Shown here in pieces: positions 1 to 5,828 of a stretch of DNA of 7,111 nt; positions within the stretch are counted from its first letter, which is position 1; each line of letters opens with the position of its first letter. Made by a program: the position numbers and the translations under genes. Under the pieces are notes generated by a model, which ran no database searches, had not been told where the DNA came from, and worked only from the letters and a program-made list of their open reading frames with translations. The stretch is from Clostridiales bacterium (GTDB taxonomy: Bacteria > Bacillota > Clostridia > Oscillospirales > Oscillospiraceae): contig JAHZEF010000118.1 in the NCBI GenBank assembly GCA_019422005.1, positions 1 through 7,111 of the forward strand, given 5' to 3'.

Positions 1-1
1 G

Positions 2-63
2 AGACAGAAGAAACATTCTGTCAAGTGTCCTCCCGTACTTTCAGACAGAAGAAACATTCTGTC
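2..63. repeat. Two direct copies of a palindromic 21-bp repeat upstream of the surface-protein gene
   Basis: Two identical 21-bp copies lie at 2-22 and 43-63. Within each is a perfect inverted repeat, GACAGAA - GAAACA - TTCTGTC (7-bp arms at 3-9/16-22 and 44-50/57-63, 6-nt centre). The copies are 41 bp apart centre to centre, close to four helical turns, and the 20 bp between them is not repeated. The stretch is visibly AT-richer than the genes. It is most simply read as a pair of regulatory sites on the same DNA face, upstream of the gene starting at 116. More copies could lie left of the window. The repeats are directly seen; the operator role is inferred. No convincing sigma-A promoter was found in 1-115. 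Confidence 0.7.
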
Positions 64-101
64 CGGGGAAAACAAAACGCTTGCGTGCCAAGTGCGAATG
101 A

Positions 102-107
102 GAGGAG
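102..107 (+). promoter_or_regulatory. Ribosome-binding site that decides the surface-protein start
   Basis: GAGGAG sits 8 nt upstream of ATG 116. An in-frame GTG at 92 and ATG at 98 lie upstream of or against this site and have no Shine-Dalgarno of their own, so 116 is preferred. Confidence 0.75.
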
Positions 108-115
108 ACAGTAGC

Positions 116-3031
116 ATGATCAAACGAAGAATGCTGACGGCGGCGGCCGCCGCCGGGCCGGTTCACCGGACCGGCAGAAACGCAGAAGCTGCAGGGGATC
201 CGTCCGTACCGACGTCCACCGTTTATGTGGCGCAGGGGGGCGAGGGAGACGGCGGCAGCCCGGAGGAGCCGGCGGCGTTCGGGCCGGAGCGGGTTCAGGG
301 GCTGGAGGCGCCGACGGAGCTGGTGCTCACCTCCGATCTGGAGCTGACGGAAGCGATTGTGATTGCCGACGGCCAGGATATCACACTGACAGACGACGGC
401 CAGGCCCGGACAATCTGGGTCAGGACAGCGTCGGATCCGGAGCAAAAGCGGGGGATTGGAAGCGGCGCGTTCTGCATTGAACAGGGCGGCGCTCTGACGT
501 TTTCCACCAGCGCTCCAGACGACAGCCTCCTGGTACTGGATGGCACCGGGGCATTGTGCGCCGCGACGTCCTATTCAGTGGACAACGGGGATCTGATCAC
601 CTGCAGAGGCGCTTTTTTCCTGAAAGGGGGTACCATTCGAAATACCTCCTGTGAAAACGCCTGGAGCGGGGCCATTGTAGCCAGTGGAGCGGAAGCACGG
701 TTTCACATGACCGGGGGTGTGATCACGAAGAATACGTTTCGTTCCCAGTATGGCGGCACCGTGCGCATTTCCCATGGGGCGGGCTTTGTCATGGACGGCG
801 GCGCAATCACCGGGAACGACACCAAGCCGGGCGGACAGATCAACAACGCGGCGGTTTACATAGAAGCTGACGCCGGCAGTTCGTCCTTTGTGATGAACGG
901 CGGCAGGATTTCCCGCAACCACGGGGATTTCGGCGGGGTGTTTTTAGGGAACCCGACGGGCACGGACGGCGTATCCGTTGCCCGTATGGAAATGAACGGC
1001 GGTGAGATATCTGAGAACACGGCGGACCGGTACGGCGGCGGCGTGATGATCTGCGGGTCGGCGGGCATGACGATGAACGACGGTGAAATCTCGGGAAATC
1101 AGGCGCTGATCGGCGGCGGCATTGCCGCCTATGACCTCTACGTGTCCAATGACCTTGGAATGGGGGTTCCGTTTGAACAGTGGAAGCGCTGGTGTCCCGG
1201 CGAGTTTGTGATGAACGGCGGCGCTGTCTGTGAAAACAGGGCGGTTCTGCGGCAGGAGGCGCCGGACGCCGGATGCGGCGGGGGCATCTATATCGCCTCA
1301 GACCGGGCGGTGCTCCGCGCGGGCGATATCACGGGAAACCACGCGGACCGGCAGGGCGGCGGCGTCTATGTCGGATCGGTTCCCTATGTGCTGCGCATGT
1401 ATGATGCGCTGATTACGGAAAACCACGCCTCCATTCTCGGCGGCGGCCTGTGGTTCTGTCCCACAGGTGACGCCGACAATACCGTTACGAACGGCGGTGC
1501 AATCTTTGGAAACACGGCAGCGGCGGACTCCGCGGCCGGCGCGGCCGGCGATGATTTTGTGTCTGTCCCGCGCCAGGGGCAGGGGCACTATGTGAATCTG
1601 GCCGATCGGCTCCTGGGCGGCGGCGAGGTCTGGTGGTACCGGGACGGCGGCGTCCGGCCCAATGAAAGCGCCGGCGGCAATGTGCTGGGGCTGCCGGATG
1701 ATACGCCCCGGTATCAGGCGGAGGAACCCGGAGAGCGGATTACGGGGATTGAGAATCATGAGGACGGTATTGCGCTGAAAGCCGTGGTGTCTGAAGCGGG
1801 ACAGGCGCTGGCCCGCTCCAGGGCCCGGCTGCGGATTACGGGAAATGATGCGCCGCGGGGCGGCGGCGTGGGTTCCAACGGCGGCGTTGTGATCGGTACG
1901 CCGGAAGACGAGTGGACGCTGCATGTGACCAAGGCGTGGGACGGTGTGGAAGAGGACGGCCGGAAGCCGGTGTCCATCCGCCTTCAGATTGGCAGCCATA
2001 TGCTGGACACCGTGGAACTGAACGCCGGGAACGGCTGGACGGCTTCCTTTACGCAGCTGCCCAATCCGGATACCCTGGGAGACCTGGTCATTACGGTGGC
2101 GGAGGAAGGCGGGGAGTACGAAGCCTCCTACAGCGAACTGATCCGGGACGACGCGGAAAAAACGCTGGCGATCACCGTCACCAACCGGGAGCGTATTCTG
2201 CCCGGGAACCTGACTGTGACCAAGACGGTAACCGGCAGCCGGGGGGATACGGAACAGGAATTCCCCATTCTGGTGACGCTGTCGGATCCGGAGATCCAGG
2301 GCGTCTATGGAGATATGGCTTTTACAGACGGCGTGGCAGCGCTGACGCTCTCCCACGGAGAGAGCGCCACAGCCCGGGGCCTTCCGGCCGGGACCGGATA
2401 TACGGTGACGGAGACCGAGCCGTATGGCCATTCCGTGTCGTATCGGAATGCGGAGGGGGCGATCCCGGAAGGCGGCACTGCGGAGGCAGAGGTGATCAAC
2501 AACAGGTCAGGCGGGGGCGGGACCGCGTCGGTCAGCGTCACGGTAACAAAAGAATGGAAGCTGGATGACGGCGGTACGGCGGCTTCTTCCGTCACAGTCA
2601 GGCTGCTGCAGGACGGCAAGGCGTGGGACGCTGTGGAACTGAGCGAAGAAAACGGCTGGGCCCACACCTGGACAGGGCTGGACGGCGACAGAACGTGGAC
2701 GGTGGAGGAGATTGCCGTGCCGGGGTTCCGCACCGAAGTGACACGGCAGGGGCGGGCCTTTACCATTGTCAATGACGACCTGCCGGAGGAACCGGATGAC
2801 CCGGAGGAACCGGGCGCGCCAGACCGCCCGGAGGAGCCGGATCCTCAGAAAGAGCCTGCGCCGCCGGATCCGGCGGCGCAGATGGACGGGGCGCAGGCTG
2901 CCGTCCCGGAGACGGGCGGCGGAAGCGGCCTGCTTCTGTGGAGCGCGGCGCTGGCGGCCTCAGGCACGGGGCTGTGCCTTCTGCTGATTCTGCGGAAGCT
3001 TCGGAAGGCAGGCGGAAGGGAGCGGCCGTAA
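116..3031 (+). CDS. Sortase-anchored surface protein: beta-helix-like repeats plus three Cna_B-type domains
   Basis: This 971-residue protein is probably displayed on the cell wall as an adhesin or stalk; its ligand is unknown. Residues ~170-460 carry about ten irregular repeats of the form MNGG-x-I-x-x-N ... GGG-x-Y, typical of right-handed beta-helix surface proteins. Residues ~470-597 form a linking module ending in a Gly-rich GGGVGSNGG motif. Three Cna_B/SpaA-like domains follow, each with a plausible isopeptide triad: K606/E663/N690, K703/E766/N795 and K812/E865/N886. A Pro/Glu/Asp-rich stalk (~889-925), VPETG (930-934), a hydrophobic stretch (~938-961) and Arg/Lys residues form the sorting signal. 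The N-terminus starts MIKRRMLTAAAAAG but then turns polar, so no normal signal-peptide core is visible, although AEAAG resembles a cleavage site. No sortase is in the window. Domain classes are confident; the function is inferred. Confidence 0.9.
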   Translation: MIKRRMLTAAAAAGPVHRTGRNAEAAGDPSVPTSTVYVAQGGEGDGGSPEEPAAFGPERVQGLEAPTELVLTSDLELTEAIVIADGQDITLTDDGQARTIWVRTASDPEQKRGIGSGAFCIEQGGALTFSTSAPDDSLLVLDGTGALCAATSYSVDNGDLITCRGAFFLKGGTIRNTSCENAWSGAIVASGAEARFHMTGGVITKNTFRSQYGGTVRISHGAGFVMDGGAITGNDTKPGGQINNAAVYIEADAGSSSFVMNGGRISRNHGDFGGVFLGNPTGTDGVSVARMEMNGGEISENTADRYGGGVMICGSAGMTMNDGEISGNQALIGGGIAAYDLYVSNDLGMGVPFEQWKRWCPGEFVMNGGAVCENRAVLRQEAPDAGCGGGIYIASDRAVLRAGDITGNHADRQGGGVYVGSVPYVLRMYDALITENHASILGGGLWFCPTGDADNTVTNGGAIFGNTAAADSAAGAAGDDFVSVPRQGQGHYVNLADRLLGGGEVWWYRDGGVRPNESAGGNVLGLPDDTPRYQAEEPGERITGIENHEDGIALKAVVSEAGQALARSRARLRITGNDAPRGGGVGSNGGVVIGTPEDEWTLHVTKAWDGVEEDGRKPVSIRLQIGSHMLDTVELNAGNGWTASFTQLPNPDTLGDLVITVAEEGGEYEASYSELIRDDAEKTLAITVTNRERILPGNLTVTKTVTGSRGDTEQEFPILVTLSDPEIQGVYGDMAFTDGVAALTLSHGESATARGLPAGTGYTVTETEPYGHSVSYRNAEGAIPEGGTAEAEVINNRSGGGGTASVSVTVTKEWKLDDGGTAASSVTVRLLQDGKAWDAVELSEENGWAHTWTGLDGDRTWTVEEIAVPGFRTEVTRQGRAFTIVNDDLPEEPDDPEEPGAPDRPEEPDPQKEPAPPDPAAQMDGAQAAVPETGGGSGLLLWSAALAASGTGLCLLLILRKLRKAGGRERP
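620..1520 (+). repeat. Coding repeats of the beta-helix region
   Basis: Degenerate repeats of roughly 27-46 codons each contain a GG-x-I-x-x-N core. Cores fall near 625, 707, 791, 893, 992, 1073, 1211, 1314, 1395 and 1485. Several share near-identical DNA (ATGAACGGCGG and variants at about 892, 991, 1072 and 1210), which could allow recombination between units. Unit length varies, so this is an old, diverged array rather than a recent tandem expansion. Confidence 0.75.
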
Positions 3032-3039
3032 CATTCTGA

Positions 3040-3087
3040 ACGGGCGGTGGGGATTCGCTGGAAGAGCGGATCCCCGCCGCCCGTTTT
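3040..3087 (+). terminator. Strong intrinsic terminator after the surface-protein gene
   Basis: A 20-bp stem pairs 3040-3059 with 3065-3084, with two G-T wobbles and no other mismatch, around a 5-nt loop (GGAAG). The run TTTT at 3084-3087 follows directly. It begins 8 bp after the stop codon and separates this unit from yaaA. The opposite strand has no T run after the stem, so it should act mainly on the + strand. Confidence 0.9.
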
Positions 3088-3130
3088 GGAGCGCAGGCGC
3101 GCCCTGCCGGGAACTGCGGCCGGCAGGGGA

Positions 3131-3159
3131 TTGCACGGCAGGAGGAATGATGGTATGAT
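3131..3159 (+). promoter_or_regulatory. Candidate sigma-A promoter for yaaA
   Basis: TTGCAC (3131-3136) and TATGAT (3154-3159) are separated by exactly 17 nt. The -10 matches consensus at 5 of 6 positions; the -35 matches only at its first three. The start site would be near 3166, giving a leader of about 67 nt. Position between a strong terminator and yaaA supports it. No peroxide-regulator operator was recognised. Confidence 0.5.
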
Positions 3160-3220
3160 CATACGGACGCGGGGATGCCGCCGGTTCGGCGAAAAGGGTG
3201 TTCCGCGGAAAAGTCTGCCG

Positions 3221-3226
3221 GGAGGG
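3221..3226 (+). promoter_or_regulatory. Ribosome-binding site for yaaA
   Basis: GGAGGG lies 6 nt before ATG 3233. This, together with the conserved MRILISPAKK N-terminus, fixes the start. In-frame starts further upstream (for example ATG 3155) would add an unconserved Arg-rich extension. Confidence 0.8.
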
Positions 3227-3232
3227 CTGAGC

Positions 3233-3982
3233 ATGAGAATTCTGATATCGCCGGCAAAAAAGATGCGGACGGATCCGGATACGCTGCCATGGGAGACAAT
3301 GCCGGCGTTTCTCCATGAGGCGGAGACGCTTTGGCGCTGTATGCAGGCCATGGAAGACCAGGCGCTGCAGGCGCTTTGGCGGTGCAGCGACGCCATTGCC
3401 GCACAGAATACGAAGCGGCTGCGGACCCTGAATCTGCGGCGTCGTCTGACGCCGGCAATTCTGGCATATGATGGGATCCAATACCGGTATATGGCGCCCG
3501 GGGTGTTCGATTCGGGGCAATACGCCTATGCCAGGGAGCATCTCCGGATCCTTTCGGGGCTCTACGGCCTTCTGCGCCCGTTCGACGGCGTTGTGCCGTA
3601 TCGCCTGGAGATGCAGGCAAAACTGCATGCAGAAGGCTGCCGGGATTTGTATGCGTATTGGGGAGACAAGCCGGCCCGGGCCCTGGCGGCGGAGACCGGC
3701 TGCATTTTGAATCTGGCGTCTCAGGAATACAGCCGCGCTGTGGAGAGGCATCTGCCCGCCGGCATGCGGATGATCACCTGTATCTTCGGCCAGCGGATTG
3801 GCGGGAAGATTGTGGAAAAGGGGACGCTCTGCAAAATGGCCCGCGGCGAGATGGTGCGGTTTCTTGCGGAGCGGGACGGCGGCCCGGAGACGGCGCAGGC
3901 GTTTTCCGGGCTGGGGTACCGCTATGCGCCTCTGGAGTCCACGCCGGAGCGTTATGTGTTTCTGCAGGAGGAAGTGCGCTGA
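3233..3982 (+). CDS. yaaA: YaaA / UPF0246 family peroxide-stress protein
   Basis: This 249-residue cytoplasmic protein matches the usual YaaA length of about 250. It opens with the signature MRILISPAKKM and keeps the family landmarks in order: YDGIQY near residue 78, LSGLYGLLRP (107-116) followed by PYRLEM, YWGD near 141-144, NLASQEY (160-166) and MARGEMVRF (202-210). In E. coli, YaaA limits free intracellular iron and so oxidative damage to DNA and proteins during hydrogen peroxide stress; members adopt a fold with a helix-hairpin-helix element and bind DNA. The same role here is inferred from family membership. The gene looks intact and stands alone: a terminator precedes it and a convergent gene follows. 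Nothing in the sequence shows how it is regulated. Confidence 0.95.
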   Translation: MRILISPAKKMRTDPDTLPWETMPAFLHEAETLWRCMQAMEDQALQALWRCSDAIAAQNTKRLRTLNLRRRLTPAILAYDGIQYRYMAPGVFDSGQYAYAREHLRILSGLYGLLRPFDGVVPYRLEMQAKLHAEGCRDLYAYWGDKPARALAAETGCILNLASQEYSRAVERHLPAGMRMITCIFGQRIGGKIVEKGTLCKMARGEMVRFLAERDGGPETAQAFSGLGYRYAPLESTPERYVFLQEEVR

Positions 3983-4115
3983 GCGGCCTGCGGCTGTCAA
4001 AAGCCTGTAAAAGATGCAGTGCCGGGGCAGCAGTGGGTGCGGGCGGGGGCAGAAGGACCCCCTGCGCGTTCCGGCGCCGGCCGCCTGCGGAAAGGCCTTT
4101 TCGGAAAGCGGAAGC

Positions 4116-4146
4116 GGCGGCGGGGAACCTGTGGTTCCCCGCCGCC
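4116..4146. terminator. GC-rich hairpin between convergent yaaA and degV, possible shared terminator
   Basis: A perfect 14-bp inverted repeat (4116-4129 with 4133-4146) has a 3-nt loop. It starts 21 bp past the degV stop and lies 133 bp past the yaaA stop. Neither strand has a proper T run directly after the stem; the minus strand has only scattered Ts (GCTTCCGCTTTCC). A terminator role is likely from position and stem strength, but it is not a textbook intrinsic terminator. The rest of 3983-4115 is GC-rich and holds no supported gene. Confidence 0.55.
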
Positions 4147-4167
4147 TGGATTCCGGACAATGTGCAG

Positions 4168-5055
4168 TTAATCGGTACGGGGATCGCCCCAGAAGAAGAG
4201 CGCGACGGTACCTGGGCCGGTGTGGCTGCCGATGGTGGTTCCCACATGGTTGATCTCAACGTGTCCGCAGAGCCTGGGGAACCGCGCTTCAACCAGGTCT
4301 GCCACGGCCCGGGCGTCTTCATAGCAGGCAGCCTGGGAAATGTAGCATTTTCCGCTGTAGTCTGTCCCGCCCAGGGCATGCGCTTCCATCTGGTTTACCA
4401 TGGCCTCGGTCACGCGGCGCTTCCCGCGCAGCTTCTGACGGGGAATCAGGCGGCCGAGATGATCCATGTTCAAAAGAGGGCAAATCCCCAGCAGGGTACC
4501 GACAAATCCCGCCGTTTTGGAAATCCGCCCGCCGCGGATATAGTATTTCAGGTCGGTGGAGAAAAACCAATGGTGCACTTCCAGCTTGTGGGCTTCAGCC
4601 CAGGCGTGCAGCGCCTCTATGGAACTGCCGGCGTCGCGCAGATCCGCCAGACGGTCCATCAGCAGGCCGTAGCCGGATGAAGCGCCCAGGGAGTCCACCA
4701 GAAGGATCTTGCGCTCGGGAAACCGCTCCAGCAATTCCGTCCGGGCAATGCTGGCGGAGCTGAATACGCCGGAAAGGCCGCTGGACAGGCTCACATGCAG
4801 AATATCCTGCCCGGCTTCCAGGAACGGTGTGAAGTAGGCGACAAATTCCTCCACATTGATCTGGGAGGTCCTGGTCATGGCCCCGTTTTCCATGGCCCGG
4901 TAAAACTGGTCAAAGGGGACGGAGTTTCCCAGATCGTCCGGGTAGTGCTTTCCGTCCAATTCGAAGTGGAAGCAGATGTAATGGATGTCCCGCGCGGCGA
5001 AGTGCTCCGCGGACAGGTCGGCGGTTGAGCAGCAGCTGATGACATAGCCGGGCAT
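4168..5055 (-). CDS. DegV family protein (fatty-acid-binding, FakB-like)
   Basis: This 295-residue protein has normal DegV length. The family binds a fatty acid in a deep pocket; studied members (FakB) present it to the FakA kinase to make acyl-phosphate for phospholipid synthesis. Visible landmarks are the N-terminal CCSTADL (8-14), TSQ (63-65), SLSSGLSG (89-96), DSLGASSGYG (121-130), YYIRGGRIS (171-179) followed by the GTLLGICPLL helix, and the C-terminal IGSHTGPG (275-282). The Ser/Thr in TSQ and the His-Gly-Pro-Gly region belong to the lipid head-group site in this family. ATG 5055 is chosen over GTG 5061 because the AAGGAG site is 9 nt away instead of 3. The gene diverges from a TetR regulator, the likely controller. 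No fakA-like kinase is in the window. Family assignment is firm; the lipid specificity is unknown. Confidence 0.93.
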   Translation of the reverse strand: MPGYVISCCSTADLSAEHFAARDIHYICFHFELDGKHYPDDLGNSVPFDQFYRAMENGAMTRTSQINVEEFVAYFTPFLEAGQDILHVSLSSGLSGVFSSASIARTELLERFPERKILLVDSLGASSGYGLLMDRLADLRDAGSSIEALHAWAEAHKLEVHHWFFSTDLKYYIRGGRISKTAGFVGTLLGICPLLNMDHLGRLIPRQKLRGKRRVTEAMVNQMEAHALGGTDYSGKCYISQAACYEDARAVADLVEARFPRLCGHVEINHVGTTIGSHTGPGTVALFFWGDPRTD

Positions 5056-5064
5056 GTGCACCGT

Positions 5065-5070
5065 CTCCTT
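5065..5070 (-). promoter_or_regulatory. Ribosome-binding site for the degV-family gene
   Basis: AAGGAG on the minus strand ends 9 nt before ATG 5055 and 3 nt before GTG 5061, favouring the ATG. Confidence 0.75.
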
Positions 5071-5083
5071 TCAGGTCGGAATC

Positions 5084-5111
5084 TTGACAATACTTGTACA
5101 CATGTTAAAAT
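5084..5111 (+). promoter_or_regulatory. Sigma-A promoter for the TetR-family gene
   Basis: A perfect TTGACA (5084-5089) is followed after 16 nt by TAAAAT (5106-5111, 5 of 6 matches). It points to the tetR gene, giving a leader of about 110 nt that includes a short CTG run (5190-5201). The region is clearly AT-richer than the flanking genes. Confidence 0.7.
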
Positions 5112-5116
5112 AACAT
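5102..5116. promoter_or_regulatory. Palindromic operator candidate in the degV-tetR intergenic region
   Basis: ATGTTA - AAA - TAACAT is a perfect 6-bp inverted repeat with a 3-nt centre. Outer GTACA (5096-5100) and TGTAC (5122-5126) add an imperfect second arm, centred 2 bp away. It covers the -10 boxes of both divergent promoters, where a bound dimer would block both. TetR proteins usually bind such sites beside their own gene; binding here is inferred. Confidence 0.55.
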
Positions 5117-5135
5117 ACAGATGTACGCTTGGCAA
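5107..5135 (-). promoter_or_regulatory. Candidate promoter for the degV-family gene, overlapping the tetR promoter
   Basis: On the minus strand TTGCCA (5135-5130) precedes TATTTT (5112-5107) by 17 nt, with 5 of 6 and 4 of 6 consensus matches. The start site would fall near 5100, about 45 nt before the ATG. Its -10 box shares bases with the -10 of the + strand promoter. Confidence 0.5.
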
Positions 5136-5213
5136 TAACAGCCAGGGCGGGCCTGTTTGCTAATTATACAGTTTGGCGTTTTTGTATGGCTGCTGCTGCT
5201 GCGGGGCCGGAGC

Positions 5214-5219
5214 GGGAGG
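5214..5219 (+). promoter_or_regulatory. Ribosome-binding site that decides the TetR start
   Basis: GGGAGG lies 7 nt before ATG 5227 but only 1 nt before the in-frame ATG 5221, so 5227 is preferred. Confidence 0.75.
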
Positions 5220-5226
5220 GATGTTT

Positions 5227-5826
5227 ATGACGGATAAGCGCATCCGAAAATCAAAGAAAGCGCTGCGGGAAGCATTGGTGGAACTGCTGCGGGAACAGCC
5301 CTTTGACCGGATTACGGTTACCGAACTGTGCAGCCGGGCAGATGTGAGCCGCATTACCTTTTATGCCCACTATGAGGATAAATATGCTCTTGCGGATGAA
5401 ATTTCCTGCGAGATGCTGCAGACGGCGCGGGAGAATTTCGATGTGCTGCAGCGGCAGAATAACCAGGGCCGGGATCCGGTGGTCTCTTACTGCAACCTGC
5501 TGGACTGTATCCTGAAGCTGTACGATTGCCACAATGTGTTTTTCCGCCACGTGTCTGCCGGGCGGAGTTCCTACCTCTATCATACGTTCTACCGGTATCT
5601 GTTTGAAAATGTGGAGCAGCGGATCGACGCGGAAAGCGGAAGCCTGCCGCCCAAGTATTCCCTGCGCGGCATTGCCGACTTCCTGTGCCACGGCATGTGG
5701 GGCTTTATCAGCCGGCGGTTTGAAGAGCGTGTTCCCATGCCGCAGATCCGGGCAGAGGCGCAGGAGCTTCTGCGGGGGCTGATGTCCTCCGGGGCGCTGA
5801 TGCAGTGCTGCTGGCCTGCCGTTTGA
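5227..5826 (+). CDS. TetR/AcrR family transcriptional regulator
   Basis: This 199-residue protein has typical TetR length. Residues 1-58 form the DNA-binding domain, starting MTDKRIRKSKKALREAL, with the helix-turn-helix ITVTELCSRADVSRITFYAHY at about 29-49 and the usual following DKYALADE. The C-terminal ~140 residues form a helical ligand/dimerisation domain of the kind found in short Firmicutes TetR proteins related to DhaS; it is rich in aromatic residues and Cys, and its ligand cannot be told from sequence. The gene diverges from the DegV-family gene with a palindrome over both promoters, so autorepression and control of degV, perhaps in response to a lipid or acyl compound, is the simplest model. 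Its stop is 2 bp from the stop of the convergent MocR gene, with no terminator between. Confidence 0.92.
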   Translation: MTDKRIRKSKKALREALVELLREQPFDRITVTELCSRADVSRITFYAHYEDKYALADEISCEMLQTARENFDVLQRQNNQGRDPVVSYCNLLDCILKLYDCHNVFFRHVSAGRSSYLYHTFYRYLFENVEQRIDAESGSLPPKYSLRGIADFLCHGMWGFISRRFEERVPMPQIRAEAQELLRGLMSSGALMQCCWPAV

Positions 5827-5828
5827 TT

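Noticed and set aside
2..63. Start of a CRISPR array (repeat about 21, spacer about 20)
   Set aside because: Only two copies, repeat shorter than usual CRISPR repeats, strongly palindromic, no cas genes, and the second copy runs straight into a gene leader.
157..175. Short inverted repeat GCCGGT ... ACCGGC inside the signal-peptide region
   Set aside because: Only 6 bp with a 7-nt gap in very GC-rich coding DNA; expected by chance, though it might have promoted a deletion.
1298..2431. Long open frame on the minus strand inside the surface gene
   Set aside because: Shadow frame in high-GC DNA: no recognisable domain, and no support beside the clear repeats and Cna_B-type domains on the other strand.
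3030..3038. AACATTCTG at the end of the surface gene also occurs in the upstream palindromes
   Set aside because: Only 9 bases match and the palindrome is not formed; chance recurrence is likely.
3155..3232. In-frame ATG upstream giving YaaA a 26-residue extension
   Set aside because: It overlaps the candidate -10 box, and the extension is Arg-rich and unlike the family, which begins MRILISPAK.
2960..4000. Long minus-strand frame covering yaaA
   Set aside because: Arg/Pro/His-rich low-information protein antisense to a fully conserved yaaA; no domain seen.
3658..4680. Long plus-strand frame across the end of yaaA and into degV
   Set aside because: Overlaps two confidently assigned genes in other frames and has no recognisable domain or ribosome-binding site.
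5190..5201. CTG trinucleotide run in the tetR leader
   Set aside because: Only four units; too short to claim repeat variation or function.
5173..5226. Earlier TTG start for the TetR gene, adding a Cys/Gly-rich N-terminus
   Set aside because: No ribosome-binding site, and the extra residues come from the CTG run and the Shine-Dalgarno itself; the family starts near MTDKR.
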